Below, one piece after another: positions 5,192 through 5,254 of a stretch of DNA of 5,254 nucleotides. Each line of letters opens with the position of its first letter. The first letter of the stretch is position 1. This DNA comes from Halanaerobiaceae bacterium (lineage in GTDB: Bacteria > Bacillota > Halanaerobiia > Halanaerobiales > Halarsenatibacteraceae), in contig PWHA01000156.1 in NCBI GenBank assembly GCA_003554685.1, positions 1-5,254 on the forward strand, written 5' to 3'. The notes beneath the pieces are model-generated. The model did not search any database. It was not told where the DNA came from and saw only the letters and a list, made by a program, of their open reading frames with translations. The position numbers and the translations under genes are program-made.

Positions 5192-5220
5192 ATTTCTGCT
5201 ATATATTACTTAAACTCCCT
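5192..5220 (-). promoter_or_regulatory. Possible sigma-H-type promoter of spoVS
   Basis: On the minus strand GCAGAAAT (5192-5199) fits the sigma-H -10 pattern RnnGAAWW. AGGGAGTTT (5212-5220), 12 bases upstream, partly fits the -35 pattern RnAGGAWWW. This agrees with sigma-H control of spoVS in Bacillus, but the -35 match is weak and it overlaps the end of the upstream gene. Confidence 0.28.
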
Positions 5221-5254
5221 AAAGCTTTCTATCACATCTCGATTGATCTCATCA
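5206..5254 (-). CDS. 3' end of an unidentified gene (cut by window edge)
   Basis: The last 15 codons, ending DEINRDVIESFREFK before a TAA at 5206-5208, form an ordinary-looking helical C-terminus in open frame to the window edge. The stop lies 47 bases before the spoVS ATG, typical of neighbours in one transcription unit. In Bacillus, rny and ymdB precede spoVS, but this tail does not resemble the C-termini I know for those proteins. The fragment is too short to name. Confidence 0.5.
   Translation of the reverse strand, partial: DEINRDVIESFREFK

Noticed and set aside
4920..5213. Plus-strand 97-codon frame
   Set aside because: It is the antisense shadow of spoVS, which matches its family over its full length.

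Overview
The window looks like chromosomal DNA from an anaerobic, endospore-lineage Bacillota (Clostridia-like). The evidence is the start of a nickel carbon-monoxide dehydrogenase gene at the left edge, a clear spoVS gene at the right edge, strong AGGAGG-type ribosome binding sites and AT-rich intergenic DNA. A halophilic acetogen-type lineage such as Halanaerobiales would fit, but that placement is inference. Every gene I can support reads on the minus strand, so the biological order runs from high to low coordinates.

Right end (4892-5254): the last 15 codons of an unidentified gene are followed after 47 bases by spoVS, with a possible sigma-H-type promoter between them. Middle right (3978-4640): a block of damaged genes. 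One is a TM2-domain membrane protein broken by a run of seven G. The other is the C-terminal part of a coiled-coil protein that has lost its N-terminus and carries a second frame change at a run of six A. Both lesions sit in homopolymers, so decay, phase variation and base-calling error must all be considered.

Centre (768-3760): a probable operon. It has a regulatory-looking segment with a perfect 16-bp palindrome, a start-less 53-codon frame, a 77-residue protein with two membrane helices, a serine beta-lactamase-fold hydrolase/peptidase with a GTG start, and a PLP enzyme of the D-cysteine desulfhydrase/ACC deaminase family. Gaps between these are 14 to 79 bases with no terminator seen, which fits co-transcription. 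The pairing suggests release and breakdown of a D-amino-acid-containing compound, but no substrate can be read from the sequence.

Left end (1-767): the first 63 codons of cooS, preceded by a roughly 575-base non-coding stretch. That stretch holds a consensus sigma-A promoter (TTGACA-N16-TATAAT) nearly 300 bases upstream of the cooS start, two weak hairpin/T-tract structures and a second promoter-like element close to the gene. The upstream promoter could drive a long cooS leader, or a short RNA ending at the first hairpin.

No rRNA, tRNA, CRISPR array or complete insertion sequence is visible.
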